DNA from: Paenibacillus nuruki
GTDB taxonomy: Bacteria > Bacillota > Bacilli > Paenibacillales > Paenibacillaceae
DNA length: 64,000 nucleotides
Direction of reading: 5' to 3'
NCBI RefSeq assembly: GCF_001721045.1
Contig: NZ_MDER01000031.1
Location: 248,001-312,000 of the forward strand
How positions within the stretch are numbered: position 1 is the stretch's first letter; each line of letters starts with the position of its first letter. A program made the translations under genes and the position numbers. The notes under the pieces are model-generated. The model was not told the DNA's origin. It worked only from the letters and a program-made list of their open reading frames with translations, and made no database searches. Of this stretch, positions 54,266-63,354 are shown piece after piece.

Positions 54266-55123
54266 TTATAAATCAAAATCTTGAGCTTCAGGACTTAGAT
54301 AACGAATATGATGCATATACGTACGAACTTTCTGATCTTGAACAGTATCATATTCAAAGTTCATTTGCTTGGCGACATCACAAGCCGTTTGCCGAAATAA
54401 ATCCATCATTACATCTAATGCTTGCCAGATCTTCTCTTCATCCGCAGTAGGATAAGTCGCTAATAACTGTGTCCATACAGATGGTTCAAGAAAAGATTGT
54501 AGATACTTATGGTTTTTCCCGATGCTCACTTTGAATGCTGTATCGATCCCTACTTGCCATGTTAACATTTGCAATACCATGGGACGAATATAAAGATGGA
54601 GATGATCCAATACGTATATCATTTCCTGTCTCCATAACCCTTTAGCGGCATACGTCGATACCCACCAAAATTCATTACAACAATTAGCATACTGTTGTGC
54701 GGTTGGCGATGTAATATGATAATCCTCATCTGTCGGTGGCAAAAGTTCCGGCATACGCTGATCTTTGTCTAGCAGTACGTCAATAAGCTTATCTTCATGA
54801 ATATAAGTCGCTTGAAGAGACAGAGGAAATAATCTGAGATCAATTCGGTTCCCATCCGCCAGTAACATCAAATAAGCAAATCGTCCATCATTATCTTCAA
54901 GCGAATCTCCCATAGCATCTGGCATTTGCATTATAATCTTTTCACCGAAATAATCTGTCCAATCACAGTCTTCTATAAAAGATTGCACATCGGTTACCAG
55001 ATACACGATATCGTAATCTTGAAAAATATCGACCAGTACTTTGCTATTCACACGCGACCCATTCATCGCCACTACCCGCACCCGTTCATCCTGCTCCGCA
55101 AATTGCATAATTAAATCCATCAT
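54266..55123 (-). CDS. Aminoglycoside 6-adenylyltransferase-like protein (ANT(6)/AadK family)
   Basis: A 285-residue nucleotidyltransferase counted from ATG 55123. The GSR...DYDIVYLV motif carries the catalytic aspartates and NEFWWVSTYAAKGLWRQEM matches AadK-type proteins. Six more codons upstream read I/RNQQQ, aligning with the MRSEQE start of B. subtilis AadK, but the first is ATA, not ATG; AAAGGA lies 9 bases before it. No usual start codon lies between the upstream stop and 55123. Could confer low-level streptomycin resistance; not testable here. Confidence 0.85.
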   Translation of the reverse strand: MMDLIMQFAEQDERVRVVAMNGSRVNSKVLVDIFQDYDIVYLVTDVQSFIEDCDWTDYFGEKIIMQMPDAMGDSLEDNDGRFAYLMLLADGNRIDLRLFPLSLQATYIHEDKLIDVLLDKDQRMPELLPPTDEDYHITSPTAQQYANCCNEFWWVSTYAAKGLWRQEMIYVLDHLHLYIRPMVLQMLTWQVGIDTAFKVSIGKNHKYLQSFLEPSVWTQLLATYPTADEEKIWQALDVMMDLFRQTACDVAKQMNFEYDTVQDQKVRTYMHHIRYLSPEAQDFDL

Positions 55124-55243
55124 CTGCTGTTGATTACGTATATGAGATCATCCTTTCTTTAGAAAAGAAACATGTCTTCGCACATATAGCAACTCTGTTG
55201 AGTACTCACTACTTTTAATAGGATATCCAAAGGATGGGATTAT

Positions 55244-56098
55244 TTATCTTTTATACTCTTGCTCATAGATTCTATGCACACGCTCGCTGATTATAGATGC
55301 ACTCTGTTTAAACTTTAACCGAGTAGTCTTGCCTTTAACAATATAATCACCTGCTACCAATAACGAACGATTTTCTCCTAAAGCCGCGTCATATAATAAA
55401 GAGGCTCCATGCGTCGGAGCTGGAAAAAATAATCGCGTCAGGATTTGGATAAAAAACGGAATCCCTGATTTTTTACCCGAACGTAGCGTATTATTGCCAC
55501 CCGGATCAACACTTAACAACTTCATTCCTTTGAGATGTTCAAATTCAGAAGCACGTTCAGAAGTCCACAGCGATAAAGCTAACTTAGCTGTTGCATAGGC
55601 ACCAATTAGAGGCTTAAATGTTGTCGGATGTTCTAACTGATCAGGATCAAATGTTAACCGTGTAGCAAATACAGCGCTGGATGTATTAATCACCGTACGT
55701 AGATTTCCCTGCTGAAGTAGCTTCTCCAGTTCTTTCAAAATAATATAGGGAGCTACAGTCTGTGTATCAAAGTGAAGCTCACGTCCTTGCGGGGAAAAGC
55801 TTAATTCAGGATAACTTCCACCTGCATTATTATATAATATATCAATATGGATTTCTCGGGCTTGAATCTGTGTGAGTGCTGTTCGTAACTGTTCAAAATC
55901 AGATACATCAGCCACATAAATACGTAAGCGCTGATCTTGGATAGCTTGTTGAATCTGTATATCATCCGTAGCAAAGGAAGATCGAATAATCGCAATCACC
56001 TGCCATTGTTCCTCTAATAATCGATGAGTCAAAGCAAGACCAATTCCATGATTGGCTCCAGTAATACAAGCAACCCGTGCTAAAGATTTAGTATCCAT
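55244..56098 (-). CDS. SDR family oxidoreductase
   Basis: A 284-residue short-chain dehydrogenase: TGANHGIG at 14-21, NNAG near 91, catalytic Ser in INTSSA, and YATAK. Similar to retinol dehydrogenase/WWOX-type SDRs. AGGAGG precedes the ATG. It diverges from a MerR regulator and has its own 19-bp-spacer promoter with the same operator sequence, so it is very likely the regulator's target. Confidence 0.9.
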   Translation of the reverse strand: MDTKSLARVACITGANHGIGLALTHRLLEEQWQVIAIIRSSFATDDIQIQQAIQDQRLRIYVADVSDFEQLRTALTQIQAREIHIDILYNNAGGSYPELSFSPQGRELHFDTQTVAPYIILKELEKLLQQGNLRTVINTSSAVFATRLTFDPDQLEHPTTFKPLIGAYATAKLALSLWTSERASEFEHLKGMKLLSVDPGGNNTLRSGKKSGIPFFIQILTRLFFPAPTHGASLLYDAALGENRSLLVAGDYIVKGKTTRLKFKQSASIISERVHRIYEQEYKR

Positions 56099-56156
56099 CT
56101 GTTTTCCTCCTATTAAAATGAACCATTTTCACCCTTTATGACAAAGGGTTGAGTTC

Positions 56157-56187
56157 ACTCTACAACTTGGAGTCGAATCGAAGTCAA
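56157..56187 (-). promoter_or_regulatory. MerR-type promoter of the SDR gene
   Basis: On the minus strand TTGACT, a 19-base spacer with an imperfect dyad, and TAGAGT. The stretched spacer is characteristic of promoters activated by MerR-family proteins. Shares CTCCAAGTTGTA with the divergent promoter. Confidence 0.65.
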
Positions 56188-56202
56188 CTTCACATAAATA
56201 GA

Positions 56203-56233
56203 TTGACTTGGAGTCAACTCCAAGTTGTACACT
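56203..56233 (+). promoter_or_regulatory. MerR-type promoter of the merR gene
   Basis: TTGACT, 19-base spacer, TACACT. The spacer contains the perfect dyad ACTTGGAGT-CA-ACTCCAAGT. Fits autoregulation by the MerR protein. Confidence 0.75.
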
Positions 56234-56263
56234 AATCATATGATCTTAAAGGAGTGATCCAGC

Positions 56264-56719
56264 ATGAATCGAACCGAAGCATTTTCAATCAAAGAAGCTG
56301 CCTATCAAAGTGGACTGTCCGAAGATACGATTCGTTATTATGAGAAGATTCAATTACTTCCACAACCGAATCGCAAATCTAACGGTCACCGTGTATACGA
56401 TCATACTAATATTGAAAAAATGAAATTAATCTTATGTCTGAAAAAAACAGGTTTGTCTTTGGAAGAAATGCGACCGTATGTCCAGTTATCTTTAGATAGT
56501 GATCTAACCGATTATCCTGAACTTTATCATATGCTACAACAGCATCAACATACTATTCAGGAACATATTCAATCGTTGCAACAGATATCTCATTTTATTG
56601 ATATCGTGTTAGAACGTACACCTTCCTTACGCCCTCCTGCAACATCTTGTACAAGCGAATCTCAAGATCACCGTGTTCCTTTGAACAGACACAACCTTTT
56701 GAAAAGCTCAGTCTCTTAA
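56264..56719 (+). CDS. MerR family transcriptional regulator
   Basis: A 151-residue regulator. Winged helix-turn-helix (FSIKEAAYQSGLSEDTIRYYEK...; GHRVYDHTNIEKM) followed by a long dimerisation helix and a short effector tail without the cysteines of metal or redox sensors, although one Cys lies near the C-terminus. GGAG precedes the ATG. Divergent from the SDR gene with two 19-bp-spacer promoters in the 165-bp gap. Inducer unknown. Confidence 0.92.
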   Translation: MNRTEAFSIKEAAYQSGLSEDTIRYYEKIQLLPQPNRKSNGHRVYDHTNIEKMKLILCLKKTGLSLEEMRPYVQLSLDSDLTDYPELYHMLQQHQHTIQEHIQSLQQISHFIDIVLERTPSLRPPATSCTSESQDHRVPLNRHNLLKSSVS

Positions 56720-56727
56720 TCATCCTT

Positions 56728-56780
56728 AACCAAAAAAGAACAAGTCAAAGGCATTACGCCTAGACTTGTTCTTTTGGTTT
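56728..56780. terminator. Bidirectional terminator
   Basis: AACCAAAA/TTTTGGTT and AAAGAACAAGTC/GACTTGTTCTTT arms. Lies between the convergent merR and SLH genes. Confidence 0.8.
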
Positions 56781-56800
56781 ACAGCCTATTTATATACTTT

Positions 56801-59800
56801 TCAAAAAGAGATCAAAGCCTGATTTAGTTTTTCTAAAACAGCAATTTTTTCGTCTGTTGTCGAATGACTTGTTAATGCATTTTTATCATCTAAAGCTGTT
56901 TGTAATGCAGTGATATCTTGTCCAGCAGTAGCCGTATTGATCTTGGATTGAGCTTCTACCGAGGCTTGCTCGATCCATGTATCTATAGTAGGTAATTGAA
57001 CTACAATAGTCGTTTCTATATCAGCATCTCTAAGAGTTAAATGTAATGTTACATTATAATTTGCTGTATAAGCACTTCCATTATATTGAGATAACATTAT
57101 TGTATCTTCAAAATCAGAAGTTACTAAATACGTATCATCAGTAACGCTTATCGGGTGTCCATTAACTTGAGTTGGTAACAATTCAATATCAGATATATAC
57201 ATAGCAATATTATCATTCAAAGAATTTGATGATCGCAATGATATATCTTTATCCATCTGTGTATCATAAGCCAAGACTTGATTGGAAGAAATCAAATCCA
57301 TTTCTCGTTCCAAATCAAGCATATCTATCTCTGCCTGATTAGGTAATTGATGATAAATAGAGGTGGGTGGTATATTAACTAATACATTTTGATCGAAGAA
57401 GCTAACTTGATCATTATCTACATTCATATCAAATACATGCCAGTAAGGTTCTTCTCCATCGCCTACAGGAATATGATAAGTTTTCATTGGAAGTCTGTAT
57501 GCTCCATTATATACTTTTACAGTAGCTGATGATTTTCGCAATGTTGATGCTGCTCCATTATTAGCAGTCGCACTATAATTTTGTACATAAAATGTGTATA
57601 TGCCATCTACCCGTTTCTTAATAGTGATCACTTCTGGTCCGTAAGAACTCATATTATCTGTATCTAAAGATACATAATTCTGATTCTGGTAATTGTATTG
57701 TCTATTGTCGGTAGAAGTATGGAATCCATAGCCATCGGGTGTAGGTCCTAACAAATGAGCATCTTCATCGTAAGGTAATTCATCCCATGTTAATACAATA
57801 CTAATTTTACCTTCTGTTGGCATCCTTGAAACAATAGCACTTTGATCATAATTATATTCTTCTGCCAAAGACGTCGCTATTAGATAAGAAGGAATAAAAC
57901 CCTCTTTTATCAGTTCACCTGTGTATACTCCTGGTGGGAGCGTAACATTATAATCTCCATGTTCATTGGTTGTAACAGTCGCTGCGATTGGTCCTTCTGT
58001 TACATTCAACCCCCGCCGAAAATGAATCGTCATTCCTTCTACGGATTCACCCTGTTCTTCTCCTATAAAACCTGTAAATCCATTGATACGTAGATCACCT
58101 TTACTAATCGTTAAAAGACGACTTGAGGAAGACGATGGTGTAACTGTAATCTCTAATATTTTATTATATTTGGCTTTTAAGTTAAGCGGATCAAATTGGA
58201 TTACACCTGTGACACTATCATAAATAATGTTCGTTAGTGTATACGGCTTACCATTTAATGTAGCTGTCACTTCCATATCACTTAGCAATAATTCATTGGT
58301 CGGTTGGTTCAAATGTAAGATCGCTTGACCATTTCTGACATCCAAACTTTGCACAGGTTGTTGTACAACGACAGGTGTCGAAGAGTCTTGATGTTTCTTA
58401 TCTTCTTTGCGAATATTGGTCACCGCTTGCTCGCCACCAACGACACCGCCTTCAATCAGTGCGGTTACCCCTGCACTGGTTGTCGTCTGATTCACTCGTG
58501 GTGTAATCGTTGATCCAGTTACATTAATGTATGCTTTTTCAATCGTACCATTACCACTGACTTTAGCCGCACTATTCAACGTCAACGATTGGATCGATGA
58601 TGAAGATGTGGTGCTAATCTTATTATCTGTTGTGCCTGAAGCCACTGCCAGATTATCGACAGAACCAGTAAGCAATTGAGTTAGCACAGAGGATGACGAA
58701 ATGTCCATACTATCTATACGTCCCTTTAAGGAAACCGTTGATCCCGATGGAATCTGATTGGACAAGACGACATTTGTAAATCCTGCTCCTGTTGTTAATC
58801 CTTTTTCTTCAAGTAGACCTCCAGATTGAAGAATCATCTGCTGTACAGTTGTTGCACCTGTAGTCACTACACGTACATTACCATCTTTTTTATTGATAAC
58901 AGCTGTTTGCAGTGTAGCATCTTGAAGATGGATACTATTTATGCCACCACCATTAATAGTCGTTGTTCCTTTAACAGTCACATGATCTAAGATGGCATCC
59001 CCTTCGCCGATTCCTGCACCTAAAAGAAGATCGCCTTCGATCACCATATTGCGAAGCGTACTGCCAGCACTATTTAACTGCATATCACCTGCTATTTGTT
59101 GTTGACCGGATGCAGGCCCATAGACACCTGCTGTATTGTATATCGTTGTTGGAGAAGATGATTTGGATGAGTTATTCGTATCCGACGATTCTAAAGAACG
59201 CTCCAAGACAGTAACAGCTTCTGCACGAGTCGTTGTATCTTTAGGACGGAATCCCTTTTCATCACCTTTCATCAGTCCACTGTCGATCACTGCGCCAATC
59301 GAACCTTTACTCCATGAAGGACTATAGAGTGTATCTTTCATTTGAGCAGCAGAGTTAGATGACTTTAATTTTTTCAAAGAAGTCAAAATAACAGCTAATT
59401 CTTGACGTGTAACTTTTTGATCTGGATGGAAAGTATTATTTTTGTATCCTTCCATATATCCTTGTGATTTGGCGATCGCTACATCATGGTAGAACCAGTC
59501 TGAAGATTGTACATCTTTGTACGCAATCGAACTTGTTTGAGTAAATCCAAATGCTTTGTTAATCATAGCCGCTAGCTGTGATCTGGTTACACTTTGATCT
59601 GGTTTTAAACTTCCATCTTGAAATCCACTAATGTACCCTTTACTTTGCCATTGTGTCATGACATCCTTAGCCCAGTGATTCTGAATATCACTTGCTTGAG
59701 CAGTTGGTGTTGCTGTAAATCCCCAAGTAGGCAAAACAATAGCGACACTCAGCAATAATGTGATCCACTGGTGACTTCTCTTTTTCATATTCCCCAACAT
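56801..59800 (-). CDS. S-layer homology (SLH) domain surface protein
   Basis: A 999-residue cell-wall protein. Signal peptide (about 1-36, ending AQA), then three SLH domains (about 38-82, 94-142 and 154-203) that bind pyruvylated wall polymers, a beta-helix-like region (about 230-470), a carboxypeptidase regulatory-like segment (SVEGMTIHFRRG...; GVYTGELIKEGF) and a domain with LTWDELPYDEDAHLLGP, a type frequent in Paenibacillus surface proteins. C-terminal short helical repeat. ATG 59800 has a G-rich site before it. Likely an adhesin or matrix protein. Confidence 0.9.
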   Translation of the reverse strand: MLGNMKKRSHQWITLLLSVAIVLPTWGFTATPTAQASDIQNHWAKDVMTQWQSKGYISGFQDGSLKPDQSVTRSQLAAMINKAFGFTQTSSIAYKDVQSSDWFYHDVAIAKSQGYMEGYKNNTFHPDQKVTRQELAVILTSLKKLKSSNSAAQMKDTLYSPSWSKGSIGAVIDSGLMKGDEKGFRPKDTTTRAEAVTVLERSLESSDTNNSSKSSSPTTIYNTAGVYGPASGQQQIAGDMQLNSAGSTLRNMVIEGDLLLGAGIGEGDAILDHVTVKGTTTINGGGINSIHLQDATLQTAVINKKDGNVRVVTTGATTVQQMILQSGGLLEEKGLTTGAGFTNVVLSNQIPSGSTVSLKGRIDSMDISSSSVLTQLLTGSVDNLAVASGTTDNKISTTSSSSIQSLTLNSAAKVSGNGTIEKAYINVTGSTITPRVNQTTTSAGVTALIEGGVVGGEQAVTNIRKEDKKHQDSSTPVVVQQPVQSLDVRNGQAILHLNQPTNELLLSDMEVTATLNGKPYTLTNIIYDSVTGVIQFDPLNLKAKYNKILEITVTPSSSSSRLLTISKGDLRINGFTGFIGEEQGESVEGMTIHFRRGLNVTEGPIAATVTTNEHGDYNVTLPPGVYTGELIKEGFIPSYLIATSLAEEYNYDQSAIVSRMPTEGKISIVLTWDELPYDEDAHLLGPTPDGYGFHTSTDNRQYNYQNQNYVSLDTDNMSSYGPEVITIKKRVDGIYTFYVQNYSATANNGAASTLRKSSATVKVYNGAYRLPMKTYHIPVGDGEEPYWHVFDMNVDNDQVSFFDQNVLVNIPPTSIYHQLPNQAEIDMLDLEREMDLISSNQVLAYDTQMDKDISLRSSNSLNDNIAMYISDIELLPTQVNGHPISVTDDTYLVTSDFEDTIMLSQYNGSAYTANYNVTLHLTLRDADIETTIVVQLPTIDTWIEQASVEAQSKINTATAGQDITALQTALDDKNALTSHSTTDEKIAVLEKLNQALISF

Positions 59801-59985
59801 GAATTCCCCCAATAAAATGTAAGCATTATTTGATCTTATAACTTTAGACGTAGGTATATAGACATATTCTTTCATATTACTACATATTTTTTATTTTGGG
59901 AATTGATTTTTCCTATATTGGAATTGTATGGATAAGGAATAGATATAATAAGATCCACTTGCCAAATTCAAAATTCTCTGTTAAC

Positions 59986-60007
59986 ATACTGAACAAACGT
60001 TCAGTAT
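59986..60007. promoter_or_regulatory. TetR operator upstream of tetR
   Basis: ATACTGAAC-AAAC-GTTCAGTAT, perfect 9-bp arms, 54 bp before the GTG start. Its ACGTTCAGTATTAT half recurs upstream of the downstream efflux gene. Confidence 0.75.
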
Positions 60008-60061
60008 TATTTCTTCTATATAATGTTATCCAGCACACTTAATGAATCGGAGTGAAAACTC

Positions 60062-60664
60062 GTGAATAAAAAGCAATTGCAAACCGAACAAACTAAAAAA
60101 AGAATGTTAGATGCGGCTCGTGCCTTATTTGTACAAAAAGGATTCAAAGCCACTTCGATTGAAGATATCGTAGCTGCTACAGGTAGTAGTAAAGGGAATA
60201 TCTATTACCATTTCAAAAGTAAAGAAGGTCTGTTTCTTTATTTACTAGATGAGTGGAATCGGGATTGGGAAGAAAAATGGCAAGAGAAAGAACATCTGTA
60301 TCCTACCACTGTCCAAAAAATATATGGGCTTGCTGAACATCTGGTACGTGATGATCTCAGTCATCCACTTACCAAAGCAGCAGATGAATTTTTTAATAGC
60401 GATGAAAAAGATAATGATGTTGAAGAACGTGTATCTACCATGATGGCTTCTCATCTAAGCTTTAACCAGCAATTAATTCAACAAGGGATCGATAGTGGGG
60501 AATTCAAGGCGAACGATGCCGCTAAGTTAGCTATTATTATGGAAAGTCTGATTATTGGATTAGGTCAGATGTCTCGTCAAGCGAGTATTGAGGAAGCTTT
60601 GAACGTATATGAATTAGCTGTTACTGTGATGCTATATGGTATAGCCAGCCCTATGACTTCATAG
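60062..60664 (+). CDS. TetR family transcriptional regulator
   Basis: A 200-residue repressor. N-terminal helix-turn-helix (AARALFVQKGFKATSIEDIV; GSSKGNIYYHFKSKEGLF), followed by a helical ligand domain. Start GTG with GGAG at 10 bases. A perfect inverted repeat in front and a related half-site before the MFS gene downstream suggest control of both itself and the pump. Resembles QacR/AcrR-type drug sensors. Confidence 0.93.
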   Translation: MNKKQLQTEQTKKRMLDAARALFVQKGFKATSIEDIVAATGSSKGNIYYHFKSKEGLFLYLLDEWNRDWEEKWQEKEHLYPTTVQKIYGLAEHLVRDDLSHPLTKAADEFFNSDEKDNDVEERVSTMMASHLSFNQQLIQQGIDSGEFKANDAAKLAIIMESLIIGLGQMSRQASIEEALNVYELAVTVMLYGIASPMTS

Positions 60665-60767
60665 CGATGTACAAGTAAATCAAGAACAAGCCAAAATAGA
60701 GTATGTTGATGTAGCTTCATCTATGATGATCAGTATCATAACTTATTCTATTATTAACATATTACAG

Positions 60768-60785
60768 ACCGAACGTTCAGTATTA
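60768..60785. promoter_or_regulatory. TetR operator upstream of the MFS pump
   Basis: ACCGAAC|GTTCAGT with the central palindrome GAACGTTC, one mismatch in 7-bp arms, 36 bp before the pump start. Shares ACGTTCAGTATTAT with the operator at 59986-60007. Confidence 0.65.
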
Positions 60786-60820
60786 TAAAATGATTAAATG
60801 AATAGATGGAGGATTTACTC

Positions 60821-62011
60821 ATGTCGTTATTACTTCGTAACAGAGGTGCTATACTGCTTCTGATGATCAACATTTTTCTTATTTTTACAGGCGTAGGCTT
60901 AGTGATTCCAATCATGCCTACATATATGAATGAACTTCATATTAATGGTAGTATGGTCGGATTACTGGTGGCTGCTTTTTCATTCAGTCAATTAATCTGT
61001 TCCCCAATTGCTGGACGATTATCTGATACATGGGGACGTAAAAAAATGATCGTATCCGGGATGATTATTTTCGCTGTATCGGAATGGTTATTCGGGATTG
61101 CAAATGATCCTACATTATTGTTCGCTGCTCGGATGTTAGGCGGTATTGGTGCAGCCTTTATTATGCCTGCGGTTATGGCGTATACTGCTGATATCACATC
61201 CGATGAAGAACGTGGTAAAGGGATGGGTTATATTAATGCGGCGATTACGACTGGATTTATTATTGGTCCGGGTATCGGGGGATATATTGCTGAATTTGGT
61301 ATTCGGGTGCCGTTCTATGCGGCAGGTATAGCCGCAGCGATTGCAGCTGTAATCACCTTATTGGTATTGCCTGAATCATTAACAGCAGAGAAGCGCAAAG
61401 CAACAATCGCTGAAGCTTCTCTTACCAAGCAACCAAATATGTTTTTACAATTGATTCATTCCTATCGTGAATCGTATTTCCTTAGTCTGGTGATTGTGTT
61501 CGTTATGTCTTTCGGATTAGCCAATTATGAGACGGTATTCGGATTGTTTGTCGATCATAAGTTTGGATTTACACCAAAAGATATCGCCTTTATTATTACC
61601 TTCGGTTCGATTGCCGGGGCTGTTGTACAGGTTAGTGCGTTTGGATGGATCGTCAATACATTTGGTGAGAAGAAAGTCATTTCATGGTGTCTTGTGTTCG
61701 CATCACTATTCGTACTGTTAACGTTATTTGTCAATCAGTACTGGATGATATTAGTCGTTACTTTTATTGTATTCTTATCGATCGATATTCTAAGACCTGC
61801 GATCAGTACACAATTATCCAAAATTGCTCATAATCAGCAAGGTTATGTCGCTGGTCTGAACTCCGCGTATAGCAGTCTGGGTAATATTGCAGGGCCGATT
61901 GTCGCTGGATTATTATTTGATATCAATATTGGCTTCCCTTATATGGCGGCAGCGATTGTATTATTCTTATGCTTTATTCTATCGCGTAATACGAAGAAGC
62001 TTGATGTATAA
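60821..62011 (+). CDS. MFS multidrug efflux transporter (NorA/Bmr-like)
   Basis: A 396-residue, 12-helix transporter. Motif A GRLSDTWGRKKMI in loop 2-3, the proton-drug motif C GPGIGGYIAEFG in helix 5, and GIGAAFIMPAVMAY typical of the 12-TM drug:H+ antiporters Blt/NorA. GGAGG lies 8 bases before ATG 60821. Follows tetR by 156 bp with a matching operator, so it is probably an inducible drug pump. Confidence 0.9.
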   Translation: MSLLLRNRGAILLLMINIFLIFTGVGLVIPIMPTYMNELHINGSMVGLLVAAFSFSQLICSPIAGRLSDTWGRKKMIVSGMIIFAVSEWLFGIANDPTLLFAARMLGGIGAAFIMPAVMAYTADITSDEERGKGMGYINAAITTGFIIGPGIGGYIAEFGIRVPFYAAGIAAAIAAVITLLVLPESLTAEKRKATIAEASLTKQPNMFLQLIHSYRESYFLSLVIVFVMSFGLANYETVFGLFVDHKFGFTPKDIAFIITFGSIAGAVVQVSAFGWIVNTFGEKKVISWCLVFASLFVLLTLFVNQYWMILVVTFIVFLSIDILRPAISTQLSKIAHNQQGYVAGLNSAYSSLGNIAGPIVAGLLFDINIGFPYMAAAIVLFLCFILSRNTKKLDV

Positions 62012-62047
62012 ACACCCTATTTAATCACCACCATATCTAATCATACC

Positions 62048-62090
62048 AAAAGAGTATCTATTCAGCAGATCGCTGTAGATACTCTTTTTT
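62048..62090. terminator. Bidirectional terminator
   Basis: AAAAGAGTATCTA/TAGATACTCTTTT arms with inner CAGC/GCTG and T-run. Between the pump gene and the convergent hypothetical gene. Confidence 0.85.
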
Positions 62091-62097
62091 GCTTTCG

Positions 62098-62631
62098 TTA
62101 TCGCCAATCTTCTGCTATAAAACAATAACGATCATCTTGCGGAGGATCGATCATCAGATGTACCAATGGTGTTAAATAAGGTTCTAATCGTTCTGCGGCA
62201 ACTACACTGGTTTCTGTTACTTCTACAGGGTGTTCTAGATTCGTAATACTGAGCTTCATACGATCAGGATACATCCAAATAAAAGCTTTTACGCCTGCAA
62301 TGATTACATGTTTGGGATGTTCTATTTGTGGATATGTCCACTTTGCTGTAGTAGAACTAGATGAATCCGGTGATATCCCTATCATCGGTAGATCTAACTG
62401 TTCAAACACTTCATGTAATTCTTCTTCTGACTGAATCCGAATCGCAATCAAAAGACAATCGCCATCTCCCACATGTCCTCCATAAGCTCGACAATATCGA
62501 AAATACTTCAATCGTTTAGACCATTTCAACAATGTATCCAATGAATGACGTTCAAAAAAGTAGCGTTCCCATAATTGCTGTTCTGATAGAGGTGTATGAA
62601 GAGGTTGGTTTTTCTTTTTCCTATTCCACAT
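62098..62631 (-). CDS. Hypothetical protein
   Basis: A 177-residue soluble protein with a basic N-terminus and alpha/beta composition (CLLIAIRIQSEEELHEVFEQL). No family recognised. Lies 19 bp after the GrpB-family gene on the same strand, so probably co-transcribed. Confidence 0.6.
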   Translation of the reverse strand: MWNRKKKNQPLHTPLSEQQLWERYFFERHSLDTLLKWSKRLKYFRYCRAYGGHVGDGDCLLIAIRIQSEEELHEVFEQLDLPMIGISPDSSSSTTAKWTYPQIEHPKHVIIAGVKAFIWMYPDRMKLSITNLEHPVEVTETSVVAAERLEPYLTPLVHLMIDPPQDDRYCFIAEDWR

Positions 62632-62650
62632 TGGCTACTCCTCCTTCTAT

Positions 62651-63181
62651 TCAAAATGATGATCGATTCGCTTTGGCTAAAATTCCTTCTACAAAATCAG
62701 TCTTGAGTATTGTGTATTGTTCACGGTCTTCTGTTTGCTTAATAATCTGTTGCTTCAGTTGCCCATAAGCGATAACTTCATCAAGATGCTGACGAAGATA
62801 ATTGCGAAAAGTAAGGTGTCTATGTAATTCCAGATTATCTTGAGCACATACATATAAATGTTGATTCATCCAGACTTGTTGATCGGGTTGCCAGGGAACA
62901 TAATCATCTATTCGTCCAAAAGCTTCTCTGCCTTCTACCCCTAAATCTCCTCGATAGTGATATCCCAATAGACTCAATGCTGTAATAACCTCTGGCAATT
63001 GCTGTCTACTCGGGATTACGACGACGATATCTAAAATAGGCTTGGCTATTTGCTCTACAATCGAAGTACTACCGACATGTTCAATATGTAGCATTAATTC
63101 TTGTAACTGCTTCGTTAAAATGTGTTTAATCTGTTCAAACTGTTCTGCCCACTTGGGATTGTATACTTGAATGTCTATCAT
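62651..63181 (-). CDS. GrpB family protein (UPF0157), nucleotidyltransferase-like
   Basis: A 176-residue protein of the GrpB/UPF0157 family with the HVGSTSI and KPILDIVVVI motifs of the nucleotidyltransferase fold. ATG 63181 has AAAGGAGGT upstream. Function is not established. First gene of a two-gene unit. Confidence 0.9.
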   Translation of the reverse strand: MIDIQVYNPKWAEQFEQIKHILTKQLQELMLHIEHVGSTSIVEQIAKPILDIVVVIPSRQQLPEVITALSLLGYHYRGDLGVEGREAFGRIDDYVPWQPDQQVWMNQHLYVCAQDNLELHRHLTFRNYLRQHLDEVIAYGQLKQQIIKQTEDREQYTILKTDFVEGILAKANRSSF

Positions 63182-63250
63182 TGTTCGTACCTCCTTTATA
63201 CTGTTCAAGTGTATATCATTCTATACTGATCTATTATCTGATAATAAAGA

Positions 63251-63292
63251 AATAGCGCTTCAAACAGAATTATACCTGTTCAAAGCGCTATT
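63251..63292 (-). terminator. Terminator of the efflux adaptor operon
   Basis: AATAGCGCTT(C)AAACAG and CTGTT(C)AAAGCGCTATT arms, then a T-rich tail on the minus strand. Confidence 0.75.
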
Positions 63293-63354
63293 AGACTACT
63301 GGCAATGATTCATTTCATCACTCTAATGAATTAACCTTTTTTATTCAAAACTCA

